Positions 1 through 11,652 are shown, counted from the stretch's first letter. The stretch is DNA of 64,000 nucleotides from Embleya hyalina (GCF_003967355.1 NZ_BIFH01000017.1:124001-188000), one strand, 5' to 3'. The notes: a model not told the origin generated them from the letters alone. Numbers and translations: made by a program.

Positions 1-1201
<1,201 letters not shown>

Positions 1202-1346
1202 CTGGTGTCCCTGCTCTCCTAGGTGGTGGGGTTAACGGTCCGCTGTCCGTCGCTTGTCGTACGGAACCGCGGTGCTGCTGTGGGGGTCGCCGGTCCGGTC
1301 CGGGGGTTTTCCCGGATGGTCGACGACACCCCTGTCGTCCGGTGTC

Positions 1347-2162
1347 TCAACCGGCGAGCCGTCGGCCCGCCTCTTCGAGACGTGTGGTCACGGTGCCGTC
1401 GATGACGTCGTCACCGATCTCCACGCGGACCCCGCCGATGACGTCGGCATCGATTTCCACGTTGAGGTGGATCTCGCGGCCGTACATCCGGCCCAGCGCC
1501 GCGGCCAGACGGGTGCGCTGCTCCTCGGTGAGGGGCAGGGCGACCGTGACCAACGCGACCATGCGACGCCGGCGATCGGCGGCGAGGCGCGCGTACGACT
1601 CGAGCCCGTGTTCAAGGTTACGGCTGCGCGGGTGTGCGACAAGCCTGGCGACCAGTCGCCGGGTGACGGGCTGGGCCCGACCCTCCAGCAGACCGGAGAC
1701 CAGCTCCGCCTTGCGCTCGTTCGCCACGCCCGGGTCGGTCAGGGTCGAACGCAGTTCGCGCTCGCCCGCCACGATCCGGCCGAAGCGGAAGAGCTCGTCC
1801 TCCAGCTCGTCGAGCCTGCCGTCCCGCTCTGCGGCGATCAGCTCGGCGGACACCGAGAGTTCGGCGATCGTGTCGACCAGGTCGGTCGGCCGCGACCAGC
1901 GCGTACGCACGAGTCCGCCGAGCAGGTCCGCCGCGGTTCCGGAGATCTGACCGGACAGAAGCTCTGCCAGGAAGGCCGCGCGGGCCTCCCCGGAACGCGT
2001 CGAGTCGGTGAGGACCCGGCGCAGCGACACGTTGTCGTCGAGCAGGATCACCACGGAGTGGAGTTCCTGCGCCAACGCGACCATGTCGGTACCGGTCGCG
2101 GTCGCGAGCGCGTCCAGGCGCTCGCGAGCCGCGGTGAGGGATTCCCTGCTGGCGCCCTGCAT
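1347..2162 (-). CDS. atpH: ATP synthase F1 subunit delta
   Basis: OSCP/delta subunit, which links the F1 head to the peripheral stalk. It has 271 residues. The C-terminal part contains the family hallmark around GGVRVEIGDDVIDGT, near residues 245-260. Actinobacterial delta subunits are longer than the roughly 180 residues of E. coli, as here. I chose the ATG at 2162 because it overlaps the TGA of atpF by one base (TGATG), a coupled start. A longer in-frame reading further upstream is only the antisense or read-through of atpF and is not used. Confidence 0.95.
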   Translation of the reverse strand: MQGASRESLTAARERLDALATATGTDMVALAQELHSVVILLDDNVSLRRVLTDSTRSGEARAAFLAELLSGQISGTAADLLGGLVRTRWSRPTDLVDTIAELSVSAELIAAERDGRLDELEDELFRFGRIVAGERELRSTLTDPGVANERKAELVSGLLEGRAQPVTRRLVARLVAHPRSRNLEHGLESYARLAADRRRRMVALVTVALPLTEEQRTRLAAALGRMYGREIHLNVEIDADVIGGVRVEIGDDVIDGTVTTRLEEAGRRLAG

Positions 2163-2719
2163 CAGCGCACCTTCTCCGAGCTCGCTCCGGCGGAAGCCTT
2201 GGCTTCCAGCTCCTCGAGGAAGCGGTCGACGACCCGACGCTGACGCGCCTCGTCCTCGAGCGACTCCCCGACGATGCGCGACGCGAGGCCGACGGCGAGC
2301 TTGCCGACGTCCTGACGCAGCGCGTTCTGGGCCTGGTTGCGGTCGGCCTCGATCTGGGTGTGGCCGGCGGTGACGATCTCGTCCTTGATCCGCTGGCCCT
2401 CGGCGCGCATCTCCGCGATGGCGACGGCACCCTGCTCGCGGGCGTCCTCGGTGAGGCGACCGGCCTCGCGACGGGCTTCGGCGAGCTGGGTGCGGTAGCG
2501 CTCCAGCTCGGCCTGGGCCTCGGCCTGCGCCTCTTCGGCGCGCTTGAGACCGCCCTCGATGGCGTCCGTACGGTCCGCCAGCGTCTTCGCGATCTTGGGA
2601 AGGAGCACCTTCCACAGGAAACCGAAAACGATGAGGAACGCCACGCCACCGATGATGATCTCGTCGAGCGGCGGGAGAAGAGGGTTCATCTTCTCCTCGC
2701 TGTTGGCGAAGTCAATCAC
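2162..2719 (-). CDS. atpF: ATP synthase F0 subunit b
   Basis: Peripheral-stalk b subunit, 185 residues. One N-terminal membrane segment (about residues 22-38, IIIGGVAFLIVFGFLW) is followed by a long charged coiled coil rich in Ala, Glu and Arg, including RAEGQRI near residue 107. The GTG start at 2719 has GGAAGG about 10 bases upstream, and its short extension before NPLLPP fits the family in this order. An ATG at 2689 (MNPLLPP) with GAGGAG close by is an alternative. Its stop overlaps the start of atpH. A clear paralogue lies at 39130-39660. Confidence 0.95.
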   Translation of the reverse strand: MIDFANSEEKMNPLLPPLDEIIIGGVAFLIVFGFLWKVLLPKIAKTLADRTDAIEGGLKRAEEAQAEAQAELERYRTQLAEARREAGRLTEDAREQGAVAIAEMRAEGQRIKDEIVTAGHTQIEADRNQAQNALRQDVGKLAVGLASRIVGESLEDEARQRRVVDRFLEELEAKASAGASSEKVR

Positions 2720-2751
2720 GGTGTGAGGACCTTCCGTCCGTAGCGGGTTGA

Positions 2752-3877
<1,126 letters not shown>

Positions 3878-3964
3878 CGACTCCTTCGTCGTGAAGCATG
3901 TTTTCGGCTACCTCGATGTGTCGGCGTGGCGAGGGGCCACGGAGCGGCACGCAACAGGGCCCGG

Positions 3965-4192
3965 TCAGGAGGACCTGCCGTGGCGGACAAAGACCAGAAC
4001 AAGGGCCAGAGCGATTCCGACGACCAGGCCGATCGGCAGGAACAGTGCGGAGTGGCCGGTCCACCGGTCGATCAGCCAGCCGATGCCGCCGTAGATGAGC
4101 ATGCCGCTCAGCAGATAACCGACACTCGACCATGCGGCACCGTCCATCGCCCGATTCTCTCGGTCCGGTGGACGGGGGCCTCTCTCGCTCAT
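3965..4192 (-). CDS. AtpZ-like small membrane protein of the ATP synthase operon
   Basis: A small protein (about 75 residues from the ATG at 4192) with two hydrophobic segments. The pattern GYLLSGMLIYGGIGWLIDRW followed by FLPIGLVVGIALA is the signature of the AtpZ / ATPase_gene1 family. That family is encoded at the head of many atp operons and is thought to help F0 assembly or cation handling. The gene lies between the atpI-like gene and atpB. The start is uncertain: ATG 4192 has no strong ribosome site, ATG 4147 is possible, and an upstream ATG at 4291 would overlap the previous gene. The family call rests on the motif and position. Confidence 0.75.
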   Translation of the reverse strand: MSERGPRPPDRENRAMDGAAWSSVGYLLSGMLIYGGIGWLIDRWTGHSALFLPIGLVVGIALALVLVFVRHGRSS

Positions 4193-4265
4193 GACGCCCC
4201 GGACATTAGCAGTACCGGCGGCGAGGCTGAACACCGCGCCGGCCCGGAGGGGCGCTGTGCGTATG

Positions 4266-4670
4266 TCATCGCTCTCCTTCCGGTTCGACATAGGCGATCT
4301 TCAGCCGGGTGAAGACCCACACCTGCGAGGCGACCCAGACCAGCGTGGCCCCGAGGATGGTGAGCCCGAACACCTTCGTGTCGAACGCCTCGGTGTCCTT
4401 GAACAGGAACAGAACCAACCCCAGGAGCAGGATCTGCACGATGTAGGTGAACAACGCCATGTTCATCATCATCATGGGGTTGTCGCGCGAGATCCGACCG
4501 ATCGCGACCTGGCCGATCACGAAGAAGGCCAGGACGACGACGGTGGCGAACACCGCGCCGAGAAGTCCTTTGCCACCGGCCGCGAGCAAAGCCGCGACTG
4601 CCGCGATCACTCCGGCAGCGGTCGTGGGCACGACCGAACCACGGAGAAGGCGGACGTCGTTGGCCTGCAT
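4266..4670 (-). CDS. atpI: AtpI-like ATP synthase operon membrane protein
   Basis: A membrane protein of 134 residues with four hydrophobic segments. It starts MQANDVRLLRG and ends RLKIAYVEPEGER. It matches the gene that sits between wecA and atpB in streptomycetes and is called atpI there; AtpI proteins are thought to assist c-ring assembly. GGAG sits 8 bases before the ATG at 4670. The frame stays open upstream to 4823, with other ATGs at 4790 and 4823, so an N-terminal extension cannot be excluded. The Met-rich stretch NPMMMMNMA in the middle is unusual. Confidence 0.8.
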   Translation of the reverse strand: MQANDVRLLRGSVVPTTAAGVIAAVAALLAAGGKGLLGAVFATVVVLAFFVIGQVAIGRISRDNPMMMMNMALFTYIVQILLLGLVLFLFKDTEAFDTKVFGLTILGATLVWVASQVWVFTRLKIAYVEPEGER

Positions 4671-4808
4671 GTCGGTGACTCCGGCATCAGTGGGGGGCAG
4701 GGGGCGGATCAGTCGTCCGAGCAACGCTCGGGGCGACGCAACGCTCGGGATTGGCCGTGAAAGTCCGAACCCTCGTTGCTGAGGGTTCATCGGCCATTGA
4801 TCCTGGTT

Positions 4809-4824
4809 CGTGAACGATATCACA
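4809..4824. promoter_or_regulatory. Crp-type operator upstream of the atp operon
   Basis: The sequence CGTGA-N6-TCACA matches the Crp/Fnr-class palindrome TGTGA-N6-TCACA at nine of ten positions. It lies about 140 bp before the chosen atpI start, in an AT-richer stretch (4800-4860) that is unlike the flanking DNA and probably holds the atp promoter. A Crp-family regulator is encoded at 44789-45433. Regulation is inferred from the motif only. Confidence 0.5.
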
Positions 4825-4864
4825 AACTATTTGAGCAGAGCTTTACCCGTTCGTGTGTACAAGC

Positions 4865-6220
4865 TCACAGCCCTCCACCACCCTTTCGCGCCCCTCTCCC
4901 CGCAGGCAAATGCGCAGGTCGGGAGGGGTCCGTGGGATTTCCAGGGGACTCTGTTGCGGGTGTGGCGGTTGCTCCGTTCAGCCGTACGCCGTCTGATTCG
5001 CCGGGAACCATCCCGTCGACCGGAACGTTCGCCCCGCGCCTCCCGCGCCGGAGCCGCCGATAGCGCGGCGGAACCACGTTGTGCAGCTCCGTCGGCACGT
5101 GCGGCTTGAACCGCGGAAGCATCAGGAACACCAGGCCGATGGCGATCAGCGCCAGTCCCGTGTAGACGATCGGACGCCGTTCCGGCCGCACCGAGATGAG
5201 CACCGTGAACGACGCGATCAGCCCGGACCAGAAATACATGATCAGCACCGCGCGACTGTGCGAGTGGCCGATCTCGAGCAGCCGGTGGTGCAGGTGGCCC
5301 TTGTCCGCCGCGAACGGCGAGCGCCCGGCCCAGCCGCGCCGGCCGACCGCCATCACCAGGTCCATCAGCGGCACTATCAGCACCGCGAACGGCAACACCA
5401 GCGGAATGTAGACGGGCACCAGCTTGTGCGTGGTGAAGGCCATCGAACCGCCGTTCTGCGCGGTGATCGCCTCCGGGTCGATCCGCCCGGTGAGGGTGAC
5501 CGCCGACGCGGCGAGCATCAGGCCGATCAGCATCGACCCCGAGTCCCCCATGAAGATGCGCGCCGGATGCAGGTTGTGCGGCAGGAAGCCGACACACATG
5601 CCGATCAACAGCGCGCTGAACAGCGTCGGCGCCGCCGCCGACGAGACACCGTAACCGAACCACAATCGGTACGAATATCCGAAGAACGCGAGTGCGGCGA
5701 TGCACACCATCCCGGCCGCGAGACCGTCCAGGCCGTCCACGAAGTTCACCGCGTTGATCGTGATGACCACTATCCCGATGGTCAACAGCGTGCCCTGGGT
5801 CGGCGTCAGGCTGACCGGTCCGTAGCCGGGGATCGGCAACCACAGGATCACGATGCCCTGCCAGACCATCACGCCGGCGGCGAGCGCCTGGCCGAGCAGC
5901 TTGATGATCGCGTCGACGCCCCATTTGTCGTCGATCACCCCGAGCACCGAGATCAGCGTGCACCCGGACAGCAGCGCCTGCACGTCGGTCGAGGCGGTGA
6001 ACACCTCCGAGAGCACCGGCAGATGCCGGGCCATCAGCAGACCCGCGCACAATCCGCCGAACATCGCCAACCCGCCCAGGCGCGGGGTCGGCTCCTTGTG
6101 CACGTCGCGCGCGCGGATCTCGGGCATCGCCCCGGCGGCGATCGCGAAGCGGCGGACGGCGCCCGTCAGCAGGTAGGTCACCGCGGCGGCGACGAACAGC
6201 GTGAGCAGGTATTCGCGCAA
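4865..6220 (-). CDS. wecA: WecA/TagO-like undecaprenyl-phosphate GlcNAc-1-phosphate transferase
   Basis: A polytopic membrane enzyme of the MraY/WecA family. The family transfers a sugar-1-phosphate (GlcNAc-1-P in WecA) from UDP-sugar to a polyprenyl phosphate, the first step in making arabinogalactan- or teichoic-type wall polymers. It has 451 residues. Family motifs visible are HKEPTPRLGG, the aspartate pair in GVIDDKWG, NAVNFVDGLDGLA and the C-terminal GHLHHRLLEIGHSH. The start is TTG at 6220, because an in-frame TGA lies two codons upstream and no earlier ATG keeps the first helix. The last 50 residues are polar and variable. Its place just before the atp operon is conserved in actinobacteria. 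Confidence 0.9.
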   Translation of the reverse strand: MREYLLTLFVAAAVTYLLTGAVRRFAIAAGAMPEIRARDVHKEPTPRLGGLAMFGGLCAGLLMARHLPVLSEVFTASTDVQALLSGCTLISVLGVIDDKWGVDAIIKLLGQALAAGVMVWQGIVILWLPIPGYGPVSLTPTQGTLLTIGIVVITINAVNFVDGLDGLAAGMVCIAALAFFGYSYRLWFGYGVSSAAAPTLFSALLIGMCVGFLPHNLHPARIFMGDSGSMLIGLMLAASAVTLTGRIDPEAITAQNGGSMAFTTHKLVPVYIPLVLPFAVLIVPLMDLVMAVGRRGWAGRSPFAADKGHLHHRLLEIGHSHSRAVLIMYFWSGLIASFTVLISVRPERRPIVYTGLALIAIGLVFLMLPRFKPHVPTELHNVVPPRYRRLRRGRRGANVPVDGMVPGESDGVRLNGATATPATESPGNPTDPSRPAHLPAGRGARKGGGGL

Positions 6221-6476
6221 GACTCAACCGTCCCCGGCTTCGACACATCCCAGCGGCAGCACGGGCATCAGACTAGACGTGCCGCCGCTCACCGGGAGAA
6301 TCGCCGAACCTGCACCGGCGAGGGACGATCGCACCAAGCTCGGTGGCGCCACCACCGGCCCGTCGCCCCACACGTAACCACAAACACCCTGATCCCAGCC
6401 ACCCCGGAGGGCGATTGTGGCCCGTCGGTCTCATAGGTCTCATCGGGCCCGCCCGCCCGGACCCCGCGGCCGGTTC

Positions 6477-7760
6477 TCACCACCCCGGATAGGCCGGATG
6501 TGTGGCCACCAACTCGCCGACCGCAGCCCGCACCTCGCCCAGGGCCGCCGGGTCGTCCTCGCGCACCGCCCGACCCAGGAGCAGGGCGATCTCCTTCATG
6601 TCCGTCTCGGTCATCCCCTGCGTGGTCACCGCGGCCGTGCCGACCCGGATCCCGGACGCGATCATCGGCTTGGCCGGGTCGAACGGGATCGCGCTCTTGT
6701 TCAGGGTGATCCCGGCCCGCTCGCAGCGGCGCTCCGCGTCCCGACCGCTCACCCCGATCCCCCGCAGGTCGAGCAGCGCCATGTGGGTGTCGGTGCCACC
6801 GGTGACCGGCCGCAGCCCCTCGGCCTGCAGCCCCTGCGCCAGGGCCTGCGCGTTGGCCACCACGCGGCGCGCGTAGGCGCGGTACGCCGGGGTGCCCGCC
6901 TCGCGCAGCGCGACCGCCTTCGCGGCCACCGCGTGCATGTGCGGGCCGCCCTGACTGAACGGGAACACCGCGCGGTCGATCCGCTCGGCGAACTCCTCGC
7001 GACACAGGATCAGCCCGCCGCGCGGCCCGCGCAGCACCTTGTGGGTGGTCGCCGTGACCACGTCGGCGTAGGGGATCGGGGAGGCCGTCGCGTCGCCCGC
7101 GACCAGCCCCGCGAAGTGCGCCGCGTCCACCATCAGGTAGGCGCCCACCTCGTCGGCGATCCGGCGGAAGGCGGCGAAGTCGACCAGGCGCGGATATCCG
7201 CTCGCACCGCACACGATCAGCCGGGGCCGATGCGCCCGGGCCAGGTCCCGGACCTGCTCGTGGTCGATCCGCTCGTCGCCCTCGCGGACCCCGTAGGCCA
7301 CCGCGTGGAACCAACGACCGGAGAAGTTCACCCGGGAGCCGTGGGTGAGATGCCCGCCGTGCGGCAGCGACATGGCCAGGATCGTCTCGCCCGGGCTCAG
7401 CAGCGCCGCGTACACCGCCAGGTTCGCGGCGGTGCCCGAGTGCGGCTGCACGTTGACGTGTTCGGCGCCGAACAGGGCCAGCGCCCGACCCACCGCGAGC
7501 CGCTCGGCCCGGTCCGCCTCGGCGCAGCCGCCGAAGTAGCGCCGCCCGGGATAGCCCTCGGCGTACTTGTTGGCGAGCGTGCTGCCCAGCGCGGCGAGCA
7601 CGGCCGGGGAGGCGAAGTTCTCCCCGGCGATCAACTGGAGGCCGCCGCGCTGCCGGGCCAACTCGCCGAGCAGCACCTCGGCGATCTCCGGATCCTCCCG
7701 TCGCAGCGCGAGGAAGTCCGGTCCCCAGAAGGGAGTTGACGGGGCGTCGGGAGTGCCCAT
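6477..7760 (-). CDS. glyA: Serine hydroxymethyltransferase
   Basis: PLP enzyme converting serine and tetrahydrofolate to glycine and 5,10-methylene-tetrahydrofolate. It is the cell's main one-carbon source. It has 427 residues from the ATG at 7760, which has GAGGAG 7 bases upstream. Typical segments are LIAGENF, EGYPGRRYFGGC, NVQPHSG and MVDAAHFAGL. The PLP lysine is in the TTHKVLRGPRGG motif. The open frame extends upstream to 7871 but that part has no family similarity. A 256-bp gap with weak inverted repeats separates it from wecA, and 138 bp separate it from the phosphatase gene. Confidence 0.95.
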   Translation of the reverse strand: MGTPDAPSTPFWGPDFLALRREDPEIAEVLLGELARQRGGLQLIAGENFASPAVLAALGSTLANKYAEGYPGRRYFGGCAEADRAERLAVGRALALFGAEHVNVQPHSGTAANLAVYAALLSPGETILAMSLPHGGHLTHGSRVNFSGRWFHAVAYGVREGDERIDHEQVRDLARAHRPRLIVCGASGYPRLVDFAAFRRIADEVGAYLMVDAAHFAGLVAGDATASPIPYADVVTATTHKVLRGPRGGLILCREEFAERIDRAVFPFSQGGPHMHAVAAKAVALREAGTPAYRAYARRVVANAQALAQGLQAEGLRPVTGGTDTHMALLDLRGIGVSGRDAERRCERAGITLNKSAIPFDPAKPMIASGIRVGTAAVTTQGMTETDMKEIALLLGRAVREDDPAALGEVRAAVGELVATHPAYPGW

Positions 7761-7898
7761 GGCATCGCTCCTCAAGGCCGCAGGGACCTCTCCACGATAG
7801 GGCGGGGGTCGGGACACGGACAGGGCCTTCCGGGGCCGATTCCGCGCCGTTGTCGGCCCGTGCGCGCGCACGCTCCGGTGCCCGTCGGGGCGCGCCGG

Positions 7899-8561
7899 TC
7901 AGTGCGTGTGCGCGGGGTGCCCGGTGAGCGCGGTCAGGACCGGGTCCAGCGCCGAGCCGATGTCGGAGGCGCAGGCCCGGAACACGCTCAGCGGCGCGCC
8001 GTACGGATCGGCCACCTCGTCCCACTCCGGATCGGGCGCGGCCAACCGCCCGCGGAGCGCGGCGGCGGCCCGGACCAGCGAGCGCCCGCGCTGGACCAGG
8101 TCGCGCTCGGGGTAGGGGGCCCGCTCCAGCACCGCGACCAGCCGGGTGAACTCCTTCAGCGTGAACGTGCGCAGGCCCGACGCGTGCCCCATCGACACCA
8201 CGTGCGCGCGGTGGTCCAGGGTCGCGGTGAGTACCAGGTCCGCCTCGGCGACATGCTCGTCGAGCAGCTCGCGCCCGTGGAAGTCGCCCGGGTCGGCGCC
8301 GTATTCGAGCAGCACCTCGGCCGCGTGCGGCTCCATCGGCGCGCCCTCGTGGCCCCAGGTCCCGGCGCTCTGCACACTCAGCCGCACCGCGTCGTCCGCG
8401 GCGAGTCGGCGCTGCAGGCCGAGCCGCGCCAGCCGTTCGGCGATCGGCGAGCGGCAGATGCTCCCCGTGCACACGAACAGGATCCGGAACGAGTCGGCCG
8501 CGGAGCCGTAGGGCCCGTAGGCGTGCCCGAGGGGCCGGCCGACCGGAGGGGGCGCGGTCAA
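7899..8561 (-). CDS. Low-molecular-weight protein-tyrosine phosphatase
   Basis: Phosphatase of the low-mass tyrosine phosphatase / arsenate reductase superfamily, 220 residues. The P-loop CTGSICR (CX5R) is near residues 31-37, and the general acid is likely the aspartate in VADPYGA near residue 187. The start is a TTG that overlaps the TGA of the upstream Sua5 gene (TTGA), so the two are translationally coupled. In streptomycetes the same gene sits here between Sua5 and glyA. An N-terminal extension of about 25 residues precedes the core. The substrate is unknown. Confidence 0.88.
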   Translation of the reverse strand: MTAPPPVGRPLGHAYGPYGSAADSFRILFVCTGSICRSPIAERLARLGLQRRLAADDAVRLSVQSAGTWGHEGAPMEPHAAEVLLEYGADPGDFHGRELLDEHVAEADLVLTATLDHRAHVVSMGHASGLRTFTLKEFTRLVAVLERAPYPERDLVQRGRSLVRAAAALRGRLAAPDPEWDEVADPYGAPLSVFRACASDIGSALDPVLTALTGHPAHTH

Positions 8562-9205
8562 TTCACGCCCTCCAGGTCGGGAACGACCTCGCGCAACGTC
8601 TCCAACGACAGGGCACCCTCACGCAGCAGCCGGGGGCGGCCGGCGGTCAGATCGACGATCGAGGACGGCGCGGTGGAGGGGCAGCTGCCGCCGTCCAGGT
8701 ACACCGACACCGAGTCGCCGAGCTGCGCCTCGGCCTCGTCGACCGTGGTCGCCGCCGGGTTGCCGGACCGGTTCGCGCTGCTGACCGCCATCGGCCCGGT
8801 CTCGGTCAACAGCTCGATCGCCACCGGGTGCAGCGGCATGCGCACCGCGACCGTGCCCCGCGTATCGCCCAGGTCCCACATCAGCGACGGCTGGTGGAAG
8901 GCCACGATGGTCAGCGCTCCCGGCCAGAACGCGTCGACCAGTTCCCACCCGACCTCGGGGAAGCCGGTGACCAGCCCGTGCAGCGTGTTGGGCGAGCCGA
9001 CCAGGACGGGCGAGGGCATGTTGCGACCGCGCCCCTTGGCGTCCAGGAGCGCGTGCACCGCGTGCGGCGTGAAGGCGTCCGCGCCGATGCCGTAGAGGGT
9101 GTCCGTCGGCAGCACGACCAGATCGCCGCGCTTGATCGACCCGGTCGCCTCCCGCAGCCCGAGCCCGCGGTCCATCGCGTCGGAGCAGTCGTAGCGTCGG
9201 CTCAT
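8558..9205 (-). CDS. L-threonylcarbamoyladenylate synthase (Sua5/TsaC family)
   Basis: Makes threonylcarbamoyl-AMP from threonine, bicarbonate and ATP for the t6A37 modification of ANN-decoding tRNAs. It has 215 residues covering the YrdC-like domain only, without the C-terminal Sua5 extension. Visible motifs are VVLPTDTLYGIG near residues 30-41, the KGRGR nucleotide-binding cluster and the SSANRSGNPA loop. ATG at 9205. It follows prmC by 118 bp and overlaps the phosphatase gene by 4 bases. Confidence 0.92.
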   Translation of the reverse strand: MSRRYDCSDAMDRGLGLREATGSIKRGDLVVLPTDTLYGIGADAFTPHAVHALLDAKGRGRNMPSPVLVGSPNTLHGLVTGFPEVGWELVDAFWPGALTIVAFHQPSLMWDLGDTRGTVAVRMPLHPVAIELLTETGPMAVSSANRSGNPAATTVDEAEAQLGDSVSVYLDGGSCPSTAPSSIVDLTAGRPRLLREGALSLETLREVVPDLEGVN

Positions 9206-9323
9206 CGGGCACTTACCTCCGGAAACGGTACGGGCGAAGCAAGGGGTACGGATGCCGCGGGCGATGCCGGCGGTGCGGATGGCGCGGGCCGCGCGGGTCC
9301 GGCCGCCGAGCGGGGCGCGCGGT

Positions 9324-10169
9324 TCACGCGCCTTCCTTGCGTGCGGTGGTGAAGCGGGGGCGGTTGGTCAGATCGCGGTGGTCGGCCGCGTCCACCCAGC
9401 CGTTCTCCTCGTTGAAGATCCACGGCACGGCGCCGCCCTGGGTGTCCGCGTGCTCGACCACCACGAGCCCCGCGGGCCGCAGCAGGCGGTAGGCGGTCTT
9501 GGCCAGGACCCGGATGAAGTCGAGCCCGTCCGGCCCGGAGAACAGCGCCAGCTCCGGATCGTGGTCGCGTGCCTCGGGGGCCATCTCGTCCCGCTCCTCC
9601 AGCGGCACGTAGGGCGGATTGCTGATCACCAGGTCGACCGTGCCGTCCAGCCGGGACAGCGCGAAGAGCGCGTCGCCCCGGTGCAGGATCACCCGCGACC
9701 CGCTCGCGTTGCGTTCGGCGTAGGCGTACGCGCCGGGGTCCAGCTCGACCGCGTGCACCACCGAGCGCGGCACCTCCTGCGCGACCGCGAGCGCGATCGC
9801 ACCGGAGCCGGTGCACAGGTCCACCACGAGCGGCTCGGCCACGTCCATCGCCCGCAGCGCGTCTATCGCCCACCCGACCACCACCTCGGTCTCCGGGCGG
9901 GGTACGAACACGCCCGGACCCACCTCGAGTTCGAGGTAGCGGAAGAACGCGCGCCCGGTGATGTGCTGCAGCGGCTCGCGCGCCTCGCGGCGCGCGACGG
10001 CCTCCCAGAACCGCGCGTCGAAGTCCCCGTCGGCCACCGTGTGCAGGGCGCCACGCTTGACGCCGTGCACGAACGCCGCCAGTTCCTCGGCATCGAAGCG
10101 CGGAGAGGGAACGCCCGCGTCGGCCAGTCGCAGGGTGGCCTGGGCCACCTCGGCGAGCAGCAGATTCAT
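9324..10169 (-). CDS. prmC: Peptide chain release factor N5-glutamine methyltransferase
   Basis: SAM-dependent methyltransferase that modifies the glutamine of the GGQ loop in release factors. It has 281 residues. The N-terminal helical domain is followed by a Rossmann methyltransferase with LCTGSGAIALAVA (SAM binding) and the diagnostic NPPYVP catalytic motif near residue 186. The ATG at 10169 has GGAG five bases upstream. It lies 10 bp after prfA, whose product is its substrate, so co-expression is expected. Confidence 0.94.
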   Translation of the reverse strand: MNLLLAEVAQATLRLADAGVPSPRFDAEELAAFVHGVKRGALHTVADGDFDARFWEAVARREAREPLQHITGRAFFRYLELEVGPGVFVPRPETEVVVGWAIDALRAMDVAEPLVVDLCTGSGAIALAVAQEVPRSVVHAVELDPGAYAYAERNASGSRVILHRGDALFALSRLDGTVDLVISNPPYVPLEERDEMAPEARDHDPELALFSGPDGLDFIRVLAKTAYRLLRPAGLVVVEHADTQGGAVPWIFNEENGWVDAADHRDLTNRPRFTTARKEGA

Positions 10170-10179
10170 CTCGTCTCCG

Positions 10180-11247
10180 TTATTGGTGGGCGAGCCGGGC
10201 GGCCATGTCGGCGTCCACACACGCCTGGATGACCGGATCGAGATCGCCGTCGAGCACCTGGTCCAGGTTGTACGCCTTGTAGCCCACGCGGTGGTCGGAA
10301 ATCCGGTTTTCCGCGAAGTTGTACGTCCGGATGCGCTCGGAGCGGTCCACCGTGCGGACCTGGCTGCGGCGCACGTCGGAGGCCTCCTTGTCGGCCTCCT
10401 CCTGCGCCGCGGCGAGCATCCGCGCGCGCAGGATGCGCATGGCCGACTCCTTGTTCTGGAGCTGGCTCTTCTCGTTCTGGCAGGAGACCACGATGCCGGT
10501 GGGCAGGTGCGTGATGCGCACCGCGGAGTCGGTGGTGTTGACCGACTGTCCGCCGGGACCGGACGAGCGGTACACGTCGATGCGCAGGTCGTTGGCGTTG
10601 ATCTCGACCTCGACGTCCTCCGCCTCGGGCAGGACCAGGACGCCGGCCGCGGAGGTGTGGATGCGGCCCTGCGACTCGGTGGCGGGCACACGCTGTACGC
10701 GGTGCACGCCGCCCTCGAACTTCAGTCGGGCGTAGACGCCCTCGCCGGGCGCCGGGTTGCCCTTGGTCTTCACCGCGACCTGGACGTCCTTGTAGCCGCC
10801 GAGATCGGACTCGTTGGACTCGAGGATCTCGGTCTTCCAGCCCGCGCGTTCGGCGTAGCGCAGGTACATCCGCAGCAGGTCGCCCGCGAACAGGGCGGAT
10901 TCCTCGCCGCCCTCGCCCGCCTTGACCTCCAGGATCACGTCCTTGTCGTCGGCCGGGTCGCGCGGCACGAGCAGTCGGCGCAGCTTCTCCGCGCACTCCT
11001 CGCGGCGCTCCTCGGCCTCGGCCGCCTCGGCGGCGAAGTCCGGGTCCTCGGCGACCAGTTCGCGGGCCGCCTCGACGTCGTCGCCGGCGCTCGACCACTG
11101 CCGGTAGGCGTCCACGATCGGCCCCAGTTCGGCGTAGCGCCGCCCGAGGGTGCGCGCGCGCGTCTGGTCGGCGTGCACGGCCGGGTCGGCGAGTTGCCGC
11201 TCCAGGTCGGCGTGCTCGGCGAGCAGGTCGTCCATCGCCTCGAACAC
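10180..11247 (-). CDS. prfA: Peptide chain release factor 1
   Basis: Recognises UAA and UAG stop codons and triggers peptide release. It has 355 residues, the normal length. The codon-recognition PAT tripeptide lies in [14 protein letters not shown], and the catalytic GGQ lies in [15 protein letters not shown] near residue 230. The start is GTG at 11247, with GAGGAG six bases upstream; it gives VFEAMDDLL, as in relatives. The open frame upstream of this point has no family similarity. It is transcribed with prmC. Confidence 0.95.
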   Translation of the reverse strand: MFEAMDDLLAEHADLERQLADPAVHADQTRARTLGRRYAELGPIVDAYRQWSSAGDDVEAARELVAEDPDFAAEAAEAEERREECAEKLRRLLVPRDPADDKDVILEVKAGEGGEESALFAGDLLRMYLRYAERAGWKTEILESNESDLGGYKDVQVAVKTKGNPAPGEGVYARLKFEGGVHRVQRVPATESQGRIHTSAAGVLVLPEAEDVEVEINANDLRIDVYRSSGPGGQSVNTTDSAVRITHLPTGIVVSCQNEKSQLQNKESAMRILRARMLAAAQEEADKEASDVRRSQVRTVDRSERIRTYNFAENRISDHRVGYKAYNLDQVLDGDLDPVIQACVDADMAARLAHQ

Positions 11248-11364
11248 TGGGGGCTCCTCTGGTTGTGGCCGCGAACTCGGCGGGATCGGTGACGACGGGG
11301 CTACCGGAGCCGGACGGACTTTGGGGACCGGCTCGTGGTGAACGGCTTCCGGAGACAAACGAAC

Positions 11365-11418
11365 GGCGCCGGAGGGGCGGGGCGGACCTTGGACAAGGCC
11401 CACCGCTCCTCCGGCGCC
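11365..11418 (-). terminator. Hairpin terminator of rpmE
   Basis: A perfect 11-bp inverted repeat (GGCGCCGGAGG and its complement) encloses a partly self-pairing loop and begins 10 bases after the rpmE stop. It lacks a U-tract, as is common in high-GC actinomycetes. It probably separates rpmE from prfA. Confidence 0.7.
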
Positions 11419-11427
11419 GCAGGGTCG

Positions 11428-11652
11428 CTACTTCTTGCCGGCCACCGGCTGCGTACCGAAACGCTTCTCGAAGCGCGCCACCCGGCCGCCCGTGTCGAGG
11501 ATCTTCTGCTTCCCCGTGTAGAACGGGTGACACTGCGAACAGACCTCGACGCGGATCTGGCCGCTCGTCGCGGTGCTGTGCGTGGTGAACGTCGAGCCAC
11601 AGCCGCAGGTGACGGTGGTCTCCACGTACTCGGGGTGGATGTCGGGCTTCAC
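11428..11652 (-). CDS. rpmE: 50S ribosomal protein L31, zinc-binding form
   Basis: Small surface protein of the large ribosomal subunit, 74 residues, starting [12 protein letters not shown]. Cysteines at the CGC and CSQC positions show the zinc-containing (C+) form rather than the zinc-independent paralogue. [10 protein letters not shown] is the family signature. The ATG at 11652 follows a purine-rich AAGGAG site. It lies between rho and prfA, the normal order in this group. Confidence 0.95.
   Translation of the reverse strand: MKPDIHPEYVETTVTCGCGSTFTTHSTATSGQIRVEVCSQCHPFYTGKQKILDTGGRVARFEKRFGTQPVAGKK

Noticed and set aside
4192-4289. A 26-codon frame starting at the stop of the atpI-like gene (ATGA overlap)
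   Set aside because: It is short, has no conserved character, and overlaps the upstream extension of the AtpZ-like frame. Not supported as a gene.
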